From: an uncultured Saprospiraceae bacterium
GTDB lineage: Bacteria; Bacteroidota; Bacteroidia; Chitinophagales; Saprospiraceae
Direction of reading: 5' to 3'
DNA: 37,075 nt
NCBI GenBank assembly: GCA_937924035.1
Contig: CALDTK010000227.1
Location: 1-37,075, forward strand
Of this stretch, positions 8,701-17,286 are shown piece by piece (the first letter of the stretch is position 1; each line of letters starts with the position of its first letter). The notes beneath the pieces were generated by a model, which saw nothing but the letters and a program-made list of their open reading frames with translations, was not told the origin of the DNA and made no database searches. The position numbers and the translations under genes were made by a program.

Positions 8701-11700
8701 GACAAGATGTACTGGTTGCGATGTTGAAGAACAATCAGGATCTGTAAGATCTGGTTCGTTATCCGCTACGACGACGCGGTAGTAACCGTCAAACGCTGAA
8801 GTAGCATTTGGTAAAATATGATCTGTTTGTGTGATAGGTAAGCCTAAGTCTGTCCAAACAAGACTATCGGTACTAAATTGCCAGCGGTAAACAGGAGTGG
8901 TGTATCCACTGTCAACCGAAGCACTTAAAAAGATGTCTTCACCTATACATCCTGCTTGCGCTGTTGCTAGTGCTGGAATTGCTGGTTCACATCCAATTAT
9001 GGTAATCGTTTGCGTAAAGGTTGAGAGATTGCCACACCAATCTGATACTTGGTATTCTCTAATAATCCACCTTGTTGCTGGACAAATCTGCTGAGAGTCT
9101 CTAGTTGTAAGTGCAATTGGATTCAATCCACTACATGCATCTGCAACAGTAGGGTCAATTGGAAGAGGGATTTCTTCGAAACATTGAAGAACAGTATCAC
9201 TCGGTTCTTGAACCCAAAATGGAGGAACGATATCTTGAAAATAATAGAGTTGAGTGTACTCAGCAGAACGCCCGCAGTTGTCTTCAGCATGATATGTTCT
9301 AAAGATTAGTCGCTCTGTGTTACAATTTCCTCCCGAGGCCATAGAATCAGTAAACGACAACACAAGGTTGCAGGCTTCAATAATTTCAGGCTCGATAATA
9401 ACTGTGGAATCTAGGCACGAACTAAAAATTGTGTCCGGTAAAGGAGTGAAGACTGGACCAGCTGTATCAACTACAGTTATCACTTGTTCAGCACTTGTAA
9501 CATGACCGCAATCATCCGTGGCTTCCCACCTTCTGTAAATTACATTAACGATCGGACATGTACCAGTGACGACACTATCCAAAGTGAAAACAGGAACTGG
9601 ATTCGTACAGTCATCAATAAAAGTAGGAACCTCTGTAGGTAGAGGTTCGCCACATGCAATGGAAGTGTCTCTAGGAGATCCCATCACAACAGGACTTTGT
9701 TGATCAAGAACTAAAATTCGTTGACTGGCTGTGGTTATTCCTCCACAGACATCGGTAGCTGTCCAGGTGCGAACGACATGATAAAGGGTGTCACAAATTG
9801 AACTGTAGACTGTGCTGTCCAATCTGATAATTGGAGATGGGTCACAGTCATCTCTAGCGGTTACAATAGGCGGTGGAAAACCGACTCCACATGTTAGAAT
9901 TTGATCTGCAGGGATTCCCTCAAGTATAGGTCCTGCTGTATCTCTCAATTCAATTCTTTGGGTTGCAGTACTTCGATTGCCGCACCCATCCCATGCTTCC
10001 CACGTTCGAACAATTGTTTTGTTATAGATACAAGTGGAGTCAATCGTTTCCTGATTGAATGACCACTCATAGTCATTGTCGCAATTTTCTTCGAAAGTTG
10101 GAGTAGGTATTGGTAAAGAACCTGTGCATCCTGCGACTAATGTATCTGATGGGATATTTAGAACTTGTGGCGGACTGTTATCTGTTACTCTAATTGTTTG
10201 AGTAACTAGCGTAGAATCACCACAATCATCCCAGATAACCCAGTTGCGATTAATAACATAAGAATAGTCACAAGCACCATCAACAATAACATCTTCATGG
10301 CTGTAATCAATACTTATATCACAATCGTCGGAAAGTTCAGGAATCTCTAGTGGAGGAATAGAGTCACACATTACGGTAGTATCCATGAAACTAAAAACCG
10401 CATCAGGTGGACTCGCACAAATGAAGAAACTTAAACATACAGTTTGAAATAAACCTTGATCGTTTCGAACAGTAACTAAAACTTCATCTATTCCTTGAAA
10501 GGACTCTGGAGAAGTATAATTAAAGCACGTTCCGCCGGCTAAAGTTACTGTTCCGGCTCCTTGTCTAACTGATGCAATTGAGTGTGTTGTCGCACAACTG
10601 GTCACGTCAATACAATGGTTAATTGTTTGTAGTCCGCAGAGCGTATCTACAAAATATGCCGTGGTAGGTTCAAGTGTTTCAGGCTTGTAAACAGTCATTC
10701 TATCCTTAAAGGCTGTGAGGTAACCGTGTGTACCCGTTTCCCCTTCAATCCCTACGAGCATTCCTGCAGTGAAATATGCATCTGATGATATCGCATTGTT
10801 CTCTTCAATACAATTTACTTCAAACGTAACAACCGCTAAATCTGGTCTAGCTGGAACAGACTCTGCGGTGGCACAAGAACTATAGCTGCTTCCATTAATT
10901 TCGAGTGAAGCAAGGCCTGTTCTAGGAATAATGACATACACAGAGTTGTCAACCAATTTAGTTGTCCCAGAGTCATCAAATCGAGGAAATTCTATGAGCG
11001 TGTCGCCTTTACATTCCCCAATCGGCGCAGCGATCGCCATTCCCACTTCATTATTCGGTGATATCCCAGAAACATGGAACATGTAGAAAGGCTTATTAGC
11101 CTGAAAGTGTCTAGCCTCATATTCATCACCGAGCAAATAGTAGGTCTCATGTTCTCCTGCGTTTAAAACGATTTCAGAGTTTACATCGCCATCTATGATT
11201 ACTCTAGTGTTATTTTTATTGGCAACTAGAATCGCATACTGTTGCTCTTGATTTCCTTTTCCCCTAACGAGTACATATTCATCGCCAGTTAAGCAGTTTG
11301 GTACGAGTTGATCTATACCTCCATCCATGCCTCTGGCAACCCTATCCGTTTGTACACCATTTTCAAACCGGCATGCTTCGGTATGCTGAGATCCACTATT
11401 TACGACGATTGGTTTGGTTGAGGTTATTAGTGATCCTGAAACCGTCGTATTGTCCCAATTATCTCTGATTAGAAGCGTTTCATACTGATTTAGAGTTCTT
11501 GTGTATGGGCCTGTGATTCCGCCCATTGCAGGGAAATCAAACTTGAAAGTAACTTCTGTGTTGTCTTCAGTCGCCATCACACTTATAAAGTGACCTTCAC
11601 TCCAATCTTCATCATTTGACCCACACGTGCTGGTTTGACTACCTGCTCTAAAAACTCGTCCCATCGCTTGAGGGCCCTTTATGGTGACTAAAGTCTTGTT

Positions 11701-13161
11701 GTAAAAGGCATCAATACGGTAAATGGGTTGAATGAGTTGGTCTGAGGTTATGACCCATCCTTTATCTGCTTCAATCTCATTGTAAGTGCCAGTCTGGAGC
11801 TGGTTGATTGTGAGAGGGATTCGAAGAGGTGTGCCTTTTCTAACTTGATAGTTTTCATTGAAGGTTGTTCCATCTGCTGTTCTGATATGAATATTGGCAA
11901 CCTGTTCTAGTGTAGTGATTACTAATTCTGATGGCTGGTTGAGGTTATCATCATTTGTTCGCCAGACTGGAGGAATAAAATATGTCTTCATTGAATCACA
12001 CTCGGCAACAACACCCCCGAAGCAATTGCATTGAGGGTCGTAGTCATCGACAAGCCCATCATCATCATCGTCAATTCCATTGAAACAACACTCACACTTC
12101 ATTTCAAGCGTTTGCGAAGCAGAGGTAGCGTTGCCGCATTCATCAATAGCCGTCCATGTACGGATGACATTGTAAATCATGTCCGAACACGTTCCGTTAC
12201 TCGTTTGCTCAGAAACCTCTGAGTACGTAATTCCTACATTTGGATCACATCCGTCCGTCGCCGTTATATCTGAATAAAGTGCGGGAGCAGGAGGCAAGGC
12301 TTCACAATAAATGATAGCATCTGCTGGGATGCCTGATAAGACAGGAGCATCACCATCATGATATGAAAATGCCTGGACAGCCGTAACAAATCCATCGCAG
12401 TCATCTGTTGCCGTCCATATTCGACGAACAATCCTACACGTGTCGCCACCAAGGTTGTCTAAGGTATCAATGACCATGCTTAACGTGGGAGTCCCCCCGT
12501 TATCTGTAGCGGTAACTCCTGCGACTCCCGCAGTTGGTAATGCCTCACCACAAGCGAGGCGACCACCAGGAGGGACATCATGAATCGTTGGAAGTTCGTC
12601 ATCTGCAACAGTGAGAGCATACGTTGCATTTCTGGTGTTTCCACATGCATCTTCTGCTGCATAGCTATAAACAATAGTGTATGCACCACAAGGACCAGAA
12701 ATGGAGTCCCTTCGTGTTGTTAACGATGCATTCGGATCACAAAAGTCTATCGCACTCGGAGTTGGTTCTGGCGGAATATTATTAGGATCAACAGTCCGAT
12801 TCGCTGGTACACCTGCAATGATAGGCGCTTGCGTATCTGATACAGAAATCGTTTGAGTATGTACTGAAGTATTTCCACATCCATCTGATGCTTCCCACCT
12901 TCTAGTAAGCGTATAGGTGTGAAGACAAGGTCCATCTGATCTTGTCTCACTTGAATTAACGATGACACTGCCAATGCATGTTGTAGTTGCAGTAACCGTC
13001 GGAGATGGAGGAATGTATTGACAAGATACAGCCTCATTAATGGGTGCGTTATTAAATGTAATTTGAGCTGACAATGAACTTATCACCAACAAACAAGCCG
13101 CAGCAATCCTAATGGAGAGCTGTAGAATACGGCTTAAAGAAGTTGAATTGCTGGTGTGCAT
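5797..13161 (-). CDS. Giant multidomain T9SS type B cargo protein (about 2454 aa) with HYR-like, IgGFc-binding-like and GCDS repeat regions
   Basis: A predicted secreted adhesin-like surface protein. I prefer the ATG at 13161 (MHTSNSTSLSRILQLSIRIAAACLLVISSLSAQ, signal peptide) over 13188. Order of parts, using track numbering: four HYR-like modules with the W.A.D.CGN...Q...V.D..AP pattern (about 35-365); a CFNGIDDDDDGLVDDYDPQC acidic calcium-loop-like linker (about 370-395); an IgGFc-binding-protein N-terminal-like domain starting TYFIPPVWRTNDDN (about 400-830); six more HYR-like modules (about 930-1440); an Ig-like stretch (about 1445-1500); fourteen ~50-aa Cys repeats (about 1504-2210); and a C-terminal type B sorting domain beginning IPNILTPNGDGAND with FNRWGELVY. 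The PorP/SprF gene follows. Binding partner unknown. Two exact copies of the 14-mer motif lie inside, in two different frames. Confidence 0.92.
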   Translation of the reverse strand: MHTSNSTSLSRILQLSIRIAAACLLVISSLSAQITFNNAPINEAVSCQYIPPSPTVTATTTCIGSVIVNSSETRSDGPCLHTYTLTRRWEASDGCGNTSVHTQTISVSDTQAPIIAGVPANRTVDPNNIPPEPTPSAIDFCDPNASLTTRRDSISGPCGAYTIVYSYAAEDACGNTRNATYALTVADDELPTIHDVPPGGRLACGEALPTAGVAGVTATDNGGTPTLSMVIDTLDNLGGDTCRIVRRIWTATDDCDGFVTAVQAFSYHDGDAPVLSGIPADAIIYCEALPPAPALYSDITATDGCDPNVGITYSEVSEQTSNGTCSDMIYNVIRTWTAIDECGNATSASQTLEMKCECCFNGIDDDDDGLVDDYDPQCNCFGGVVAECDSMKTYFIPPVWRTNDDNLNQPSELVITTLEQVANIHIRTADGTTFNENYQVRKGTPLRIPLTINQLQTGTYNEIEADKGWVITSDQLIQPIYRIDAFYNKTLVTIKGPQAMGRVFRAGSQTSTCGSNDEDWSEGHFISVMATEDNTEVTFKFDFPAMGGITGPYTRTLNQYETLLIRDNWDNTTVSGSLITSTKPIVVNSGSQHTEACRFENGVQTDRVARGMDGGIDQLVPNCLTGDEYVLVRGKGNQEQQYAILVANKNNTRVIIDGDVNSEIVLNAGEHETYYLLGDEYEARHFQANKPFYMFHVSGISPNNEVGMAIAAPIGECKGDTLIEFPRFDDSGTTKLVDNSVYVIIPRTGLASLEINGSSYSSCATAESVPARPDLAVVTFEVNCIEENNAISSDAYFTAGMLVGIEGETGTHGYLTAFKDRMTVYKPETLEPTTAYFVDTLCGLQTINHCIDVTSCATTHSIASVRQGAGTVTLAGGTCFNYTSPESFQGIDEVLVTVRNDQGLFQTVCLSFFICASPPDAVFSFMDTTVMCDSIPPLEIPELSDDCDISIDYSHEDVIVDGACDYSYVINRNWVIWDDCGDSTLVTQTIRVTDNSPPQVLNIPSDTLVAGCTGSLPIPTPTFEENCDNDYEWSFNQETIDSTCIYNKTIVRTWEAWDGCGNRSTATQRIELRDTAGPILEGIPADQILTCGVGFPPPIVTARDDCDPSPIIRLDSTVYSSICDTLYHVVRTWTATDVCGGITTASQRILVLDQQSPVVMGSPRDTSIACGEPLPTEVPTFIDDCTNPVPVFTLDSVVTGTCPIVNVIYRRWEATDDCGHVTSAEQVITVVDTAGPVFTPLPDTIFSSCLDSTVIIEPEIIEACNLVLSFTDSMASGGNCNTERLIFRTYHAEDNCGRSAEYTQLYYFQDIVPPFWVQEPSDTVLQCFEEIPLPIDPTVADACSGLNPIALTTRDSQQICPATRWIIREYQVSDWCGNLSTFTQTITIIGCEPAIPALATAQAGCIGEDIFLSASVDSGYTTPVYRWQFSTDSLVWTDLGLPITQTDHILPNATSAFDGYYRVVVADNEPDLTDPDCSSTSQPVHLVIRPTDRTTQDIDLCRGDTLFYLGDTLTSSITRVDSLSNLNGCDSIATLNLNVFNFVDWQLDTTLCFGDSIQIFGRIYDQAGSYRDTLLTAHGCDTTLALDLSILPDLRDTVSMWLCEGSTISFEGNNYVDSGTYTIPLISTLGCDSSRTLVLAKADTLRTALVEGICPGSSFSAAGEVFTVAGDYERTLVSSQGCDSIIELSLTVYDTSTVIINSHVCEGEEYWFGAQRLTTSGTYRQYLTSQYGCDSNVVLNLRVSPKYDEEIREELCVGQVYTNGGYTIAQAGRWPLQFHTADGCDSIVNVTLIYRPTFDEEVDELICEGESYMLLDTSLTTAGTFVRTGQSVFGCDSTVTVNLSVKPLSSYRIDTTLCFGESLEISGRTYSTSSVDSFSVLDPFGCDSTIHVNVTILENPDADTTAVICEGDFFEMGGDRYTETGVYRDTSIASTGCDSVYTLILSVIPEIRDTLVQTICAGDSLEVGNSTIFDSGVYNFTLPGTAGCDSNLVLDLTVLDTGYTEVIARVCEGVVYQHAGIPFPNPGEYAIRLTTHDGCDSTIQLNVVHYLPTLEMSDTLLCAGEEITFGGQQIIVAGTYYDSLTSQFGCDSVIALNVLYREAVFTRDTMDICEGQGVDISGEYITQAGAYEATHSNVNGCDSINTTLLIVHGNTTQYDTVTTCFDQTIEFAGETLSEPGTYVGEFTSVYGCDSTVVLTYIVVEEILIALDDIRMCRGTSGQLQVRGYIGPVSWSPQEGLSCTTCPNPEVNIEYSTTYTAGVVDCRGDTIEISAEVIIDDPVDVSIVSARKIRLGERTTLKAVADNPMANVSWIERGVVLCDNCTEVEVQPLTTTTYEVEATTGQGCNDREQLTLIVEDDCSFGEVLIPNILTPNGDGANDELEIRYEGIQDIVLLKIFNRWGELVYETTNIDVYWDGTHRGMPVNPGVFMYYMEGHCLNNQPFTEQGNVTVVR
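7576..7589 (+). repeat. Iterated 14-mer GCTTTCGCCAAAAC, first copy in giant gene 1
   Basis: Exact copy on the plus strand, antisense to the gene; in the protein it reads CFGES, a normal part of the Cys repeat. Confidence 0.8.
8237..8250 (+). repeat. Iterated 14-mer GCTTTCGCCAAAAC, second copy in giant gene 1
   Basis: Exact copy on the plus strand; on the coding strand it is read in another frame as VLAKA, so the conserved unit is DNA rather than peptide. Confidence 0.8.
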
Positions 13162-13324
13162 ACAGAGTTTCAGATACCCTATATGCATACAAGTATTAGA
13201 CCGATGTTACATATATGCGACCATTTTAGATAGATAGAGTGTTAAAGTCAGTTGACTGGTCAAAACCAATGGATTCTCTAACATAATTAGGGTATATGTA
13301 CAGGCTCTAAACCATGTAAAAACT

Positions 13325-13358
13325 AAAAAAAAGTCCTCCACCCGCAGGCGAAGGACTT
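13325..13358 (-). terminator. Rho-independent terminator of tRNA-Ala
   Basis: On the minus strand AAGTCCTTCGCC and GGTGGAGGACTT form a 12-bp stem (two G.U pairs) with a 4-nt loop, followed by a run of Ts. It begins five bases after the tRNA 3' end. Confidence 0.88.
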
Positions 13359-13361
13359 ATC

Positions 13362-13437
<76 letters not shown>

Positions 13438-13451
13438 GGCTAATTGTAGCA

Positions 13452-13482
13452 CAAAACTAGTCGAGGGTTCCTTTTTTGCAAA
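13452..13482 (-). promoter_or_regulatory. Bacteroidota-type -33/-7 promoter of tRNA-Ala
   Basis: On the minus strand TTTG (13482-13479), exactly 19 nt, then TAGTTTTG (13459-13452), a perfect fit to TTG-N19-TAnnTTTG. The -7 box is 15 nt before the mature tRNA. The -33 box lies only 13 bp beyond the priA stop codon. Confidence 0.78.
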
Positions 13483-13494
13483 TAGGACTTCTCT

Positions 13495-15999
13495 TTAGTT
13501 TGGATCCACATCGACATTGATCCTAACAGTAGAAAAACCGCGCTCGCTATGGACATCCTGAGCAGCTGCATGAAGTTGCTTCTTTGCAAAAGAAATCAGC
13601 TTTGCATTGAGTTCGAGCTTGATCATAATGTCAAGCAAATAATATCCTCGGATCCTACTCACACTTGGAATTGCAGGGCCAATCACTCGGTCGCCTAGCT
13701 TATTTCTCAAAAAATGAGCGTAAATCTTTGCTGCTGTGTTGAGGACACTTGGTTTCTTGTGTTTTAGGGTAACCTTGATTAAGCGATGATAAGGAGGATA
13801 CTTGAACGCCTGTCTTTCCTGTATCTCACGAGCAAAAAAGCTTCCATAATCAGCTGTTCCAATCTCTTGAAGTACGGGGTGATTGGTGTCGTATGCTTGT
13901 ACCATCACGGTACCTCGTTCCTTTCCTCGGCCACTTCGCCCACTTACTTGAGTCAATAACTGAAACCCACGTTCTGAAGCTCTAAAATCTGGGTAGGAAA
14001 GTGTCATGTCCGAGTTCAGTACCCCAACTAGACCTACGTTTTCAAAATCTAATCCCTTCGTTACCATCTGGGTTCCAATTAAGACATCAACCTTGCGTTC
14101 TTCAAAATCTTGGATAATGTTGAGCAAAGCATTCTTACCCCGCACCGTGTCCAAGTCAAGTCGACTCACACGGAGCTCTGGCAAATAGACTTTCAGGTCG
14201 TCTTCCACTTTTTCGGTTCCAAAGCCCTGCATATGAAGCTTAGCACTTCCACAGGCGGGACATTCCTTGGGTATGTCCTTTGCGTAGCCGCAGTAGTGAC
14301 ATTGAAGTTTATTGGTATGCTTATGATAGGTGAGCGTCACATCGCAATGCACACATTCGCTTGACCAGCCGCAAGATTCACAACGAAGTGTAGGACTGTA
14401 GCCTCGTCGATTTTGAAATAGAATTACTTGCTTACCAGCGGCTACTGTCGCTTTAATGCCTTCAATCATCGGCAACGAGAAGTGCGATTGCATTTGCTGC
14501 TTCTTCGTCTGGTCTTTGAGGTCAATGATTTCCAATTTTGGCAGCACCGATCCACCAAAACGTTCTTTCATAGTTACAATTCCATACTTGCCCGTCTTCG
14601 TGTGGTGGAAGGTTTCAACCGCTGGAGTAGCTGTTCCTAAGAGCACTTTTGCACCATGAAGGTGCGCCAAGTATATGGCCGTATCTCTACCGTGATATCG
14701 CGGGTTAGGATCGTGTTGTTTGTAGCTACCATCGTGTTCCTCATCAACGATTACCCACTTCAAATTTTTGAACGGGAGGAATAAAGTCGAACGTGGACCA
14801 ATCAATATGGGTGCACCTGCACTTGCAGACTTATAGACTTCTACGCGTTCGTTGCTGTTGAGCTTTGAATGATATACGGCGATCTTATCACCGAACATCT
14901 TCTGCAAACGCATAATAATTTGGGTCGTGAGTGCAATTTCAGGAAGTAGATAAAGCACTTGCTCTCCACGAGCCAAGGCTGCTTGAATCACCTCGATGTA
15001 TACCCTGGTTTTACCTGATCCTGTAACACCATGCAAAAGCACTACATTCTTCTCCTCAAACTGCGTCCTTAGTTCGGTTAATGCGCTGATTTGCTGGTCA
15101 GATAAGGAGGTGATCGCATCGAGATCCTTTCCATACTTCGATATTCGACTTACCTCCTTGTCATAAAACTCAAATATCCCTTTCTGCTCAATCGCACGAG
15201 TTACAGAGCTATCTACACCTGCAATTTCTTGGATCTTAACCTTGGACACGTCCCCTTCTTTCCGTGCCTCTTGAATAAAGGCCATTAAGGCTTCTACTTG
15301 TCGGTTACTTCTACTCAGCTTGCTAAAAGCTTCATCAAGTAACTCTTCTTGATTTCGATAAGGAACCGCCAGCCGAACACATTTAACGGTCTTAGGCTTG
15401 TACTTCTCCAGCATCTCCTCTTTGAGATACAAGACTCCTTCTTCCAAAAGTTTTTTGATCAGTGGATACACGGTGTATTGACCTATGATCTTTCGAACAT
15501 CTTCAATCTTCAACTCGGCTTGTAGCGTCAATGCCTCCGCAATAAGATACTCTCGGTCATTGAGATCAGAGAAATCATCTCCATAATCCGGATTGAGCAA
15601 AATCCGGGTTTCGCTACTAAGCTTGAGGTTAGCTGGAAGAGCAGCATTCATTACCTCGCCCAGTGTACAAGCATAGTAGCTCGCCATCCATTGCCATAGC
15701 CTAAATTGTGTTTGATTGATGATCGGCTCATCGTCCATTACGTTGACGATAGCCTTTGGCGTATGACTTTTCGGTAGCTTGTCGTGAATGCCAGCTACAA
15801 TACCACTGTAAAGCTTGTTTTTCCCAAATTGAACCTCTACTCGAATACCAAACTGAACCTGATCAAGGTGCTGCTCGTCGACATAGTATGTATACGTCGG
15901 CTTGGGTGTTGCAATAGGTAGGATTACCTCCACAAATGTGTTCGTCTTGGCAATGAAGTGCTCTTCACCTACAGAACCTTCAAATATGGAGTCGGACAT
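13495..15999 (-). CDS. priA: Primosomal protein PriA, replication-restart 3'-5' DNA helicase
   Basis: PriA recognises stalled or repaired forks and reloads the replicative helicase. The 834-aa ORF has the family layout: N-terminal DNA-binding domain (TYYVDEQHLDQVQFGIRVEVQFGKNKLYSGIV, residues about 37-68), Walker A GVTGSGKT (324-331), Walker B DEEH (419-422), followed by SYKQHDPNPRYHGRD, and a zinc-binding insert with cysteines in CESCGW, CVHCDV, CHYCGY and CPACGS before the GFGTEKVEDDL helicase segment, then GTQMVTKGLDFENV and SGRSGRG. All motifs appear intact, so it should be an active helicase. Length is somewhat above the E. coli protein (732 aa), as usual in Bacteroidota. The start ATG at 15999 gives a natural N-terminus. 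Divergent from the acyltransferase gene, 132 bp apart. Confidence 0.97.
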   Translation of the reverse strand: MSDSIFEGSVGEEHFIAKTNTFVEVILPIATPKPTYTYYVDEQHLDQVQFGIRVEVQFGKNKLYSGIVAGIHDKLPKSHTPKAIVNVMDDEPIINQTQFRLWQWMASYYACTLGEVMNAALPANLKLSSETRILLNPDYGDDFSDLNDREYLIAEALTLQAELKIEDVRKIIGQYTVYPLIKKLLEEGVLYLKEEMLEKYKPKTVKCVRLAVPYRNQEELLDEAFSKLSRSNRQVEALMAFIQEARKEGDVSKVKIQEIAGVDSSVTRAIEQKGIFEFYDKEVSRISKYGKDLDAITSLSDQQISALTELRTQFEEKNVVLLHGVTGSGKTRVYIEVIQAALARGEQVLYLLPEIALTTQIIMRLQKMFGDKIAVYHSKLNSNERVEVYKSASAGAPILIGPRSTLFLPFKNLKWVIVDEEHDGSYKQHDPNPRYHGRDTAIYLAHLHGAKVLLGTATPAVETFHHTKTGKYGIVTMKERFGGSVLPKLEIIDLKDQTKKQQMQSHFSLPMIEGIKATVAAGKQVILFQNRRGYSPTLRCESCGWSSECVHCDVTLTYHKHTNKLQCHYCGYAKDIPKECPACGSAKLHMQGFGTEKVEDDLKVYLPELRVSRLDLDTVRGKNALLNIIQDFEERKVDVLIGTQMVTKGLDFENVGLVGVLNSDMTLSYPDFRASERGFQLLTQVSGRSGRGKERGTVMVQAYDTNHPVLQEIGTADYGSFFAREIQERQAFKYPPYHRLIKVTLKHKKPSVLNTAAKIYAHFLRNKLGDRVIGPAIPSVSRIRGYYLLDIMIKLELNAKLISFAKKQLHAAAQDVHSERGFSTVRINVDVDPN

Positions 16000-16131
16000 T
16001 CGGGGGGATTACAAAATTCAGTAACGCGAAAATACTACAATTCGTTTTAATTACGAGCCTAACCTTTAATTCAAGAGGTGAAAAAGTCCACAAATCAAGG
16101 AGAAGCGCAGCCGCTCGACTAACTTTCCTGA

Positions 16132-17280
16132 GTGAATACAGCTCTACCCAAATCGCTCAATGGCCGTCTCCTTTCACTAGATGTTTTTCGTGGCCTCACG
16201 ATAGCGCTCATGGTGCTCGTCAATACCCCAGGCAGTTGGTCACATGTCTATGCGCCCTTTTTACACGCCAAGTGGCATGGGTGCACACTCACCGACCTTG
16301 TTTTTCCAAACTTTGTTTTCATCGTCGGCGTCTCCATGGCCTTCTCTTTATCCAAGTACACGGTAAACGAGAATGAACTCTCCAAAGGACCGGCTTTCGC
16401 CAAAATTTTAAAGCGGACCTGTCTTATTTTTTTAGTGGGCTTGGCCTTGAATTGGTTCCCATTTTTCCAACTCAACATTGCTGATTTAAGAATTCATGGG
16501 GTTTTGCAACGTATTGCACTGGCTTATGGCCTTGCTGCTAGTATTTGTGTTCTGCTTCCGCCAAAACATTGGTTAACTGCCGCAATAAGCTTGGCAGCGG
16601 CATACTGGGGCATACTCGTACTCGGGGCTGATACAGATACAGCATTTACATTGGAAGGGAACTTCAAGCGCACGCTTGATTTAGTAACGGTAGGAGAAAA
16701 TCACATGTACGGTGGCTTTGGAATTCCGTTCGATCCAGAAGGACTAATCGGTTTGATCTCAGCCGCAGCTACTGCGCTATTAGGTGCTTTCGCAGGACAT
16801 CTAATCCGCTCGCAAGCCTCCAAACTTCAAGCAGTGAAGAAGTTGCTCATCATGGGATTCGCGCTCACGATTTTTGGTCAGCTATTAGACCTTGCTATTC
16901 CAATCAATAAGCCACTTTGGACAAGTAGTTACGTTATGTATGCAGGGGGAATCGCCGCGGTTGTACTAGGTCTTTTGCTCTATCTCGTTGATGTCAAATC
17001 TTGGAAAGGGTGGACTTCTCCGTTCGTTCACTTGGGGACAAACCCGTTGATCGTTTATGTCTTCTCGGGTGTAATCGTGCGTATAATGCTTTATATCACC
17101 CGGTGGACAACCAGCGCTGGAGAGGTGACAAACCTGTACGCTTTCTTATGGGACAATGTGTACGCCGCGTTCATTTCACCCCCCAAACTCGCTTCACTCA
17201 TGTTTGCTTTGAGCATCGTCTTCTTATGCTGGGCATTTGCATTTAGCTTATACAAGAAACAAATATTCATTAAGCTCTAA
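16132..17280 (+). CDS. Multi-pass membrane acyltransferase of the HGSNAT/NagX (DUF5009) type
   Basis: A 382-aa membrane protein with about ten hydrophobic segments. The N-terminal RLLSLDVFRGLTIALMVLVNTPGSW and HAKWHGCTLTDLVFPNFVFIVGVSMAFSL match the family of heparan-alpha-glucosaminide N-acetyltransferase-like proteins (bacterial NagX/YeiB-like, DUF5009/DUF1624), where the H after AKW sits in the loop carrying the catalytic histidine. Human HGSNAT moves acetyl groups across the lysosomal membrane to glucosamine; the bacterial substrate is generally unknown, probably an amino sugar. Translation appears to start at GTG (16132), with a purine-rich CAAGGAGA about 35 bp upstream, too far for a normal SD; no in-frame ATG lies nearby. 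A one-mismatch copy of the 14-mer motif (GCTTTCGCCAAAAT, 16393) reads AFAKI. Convergent with the deacetylase gene, only 6 bp between stops. Confidence 0.85.
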   Translation: MNTALPKSLNGRLLSLDVFRGLTIALMVLVNTPGSWSHVYAPFLHAKWHGCTLTDLVFPNFVFIVGVSMAFSLSKYTVNENELSKGPAFAKILKRTCLIFLVGLALNWFPFFQLNIADLRIHGVLQRIALAYGLAASICVLLPPKHWLTAAISLAAAYWGILVLGADTDTAFTLEGNFKRTLDLVTVGENHMYGGFGIPFDPEGLIGLISAAATALLGAFAGHLIRSQASKLQAVKKLLIMGFALTIFGQLLDLAIPINKPLWTSSYVMYAGGIAAVVLGLLLYLVDVKSWKGWTSPFVHLGTNPLIVYVFSGVIVRIMLYITRWTTSAGEVTNLYAFLWDNVYAAFISPPKLASLMFALSIVFLCWAFAFSLYKKQIFIKL

Positions 17281-17286
17281 AAGTGA

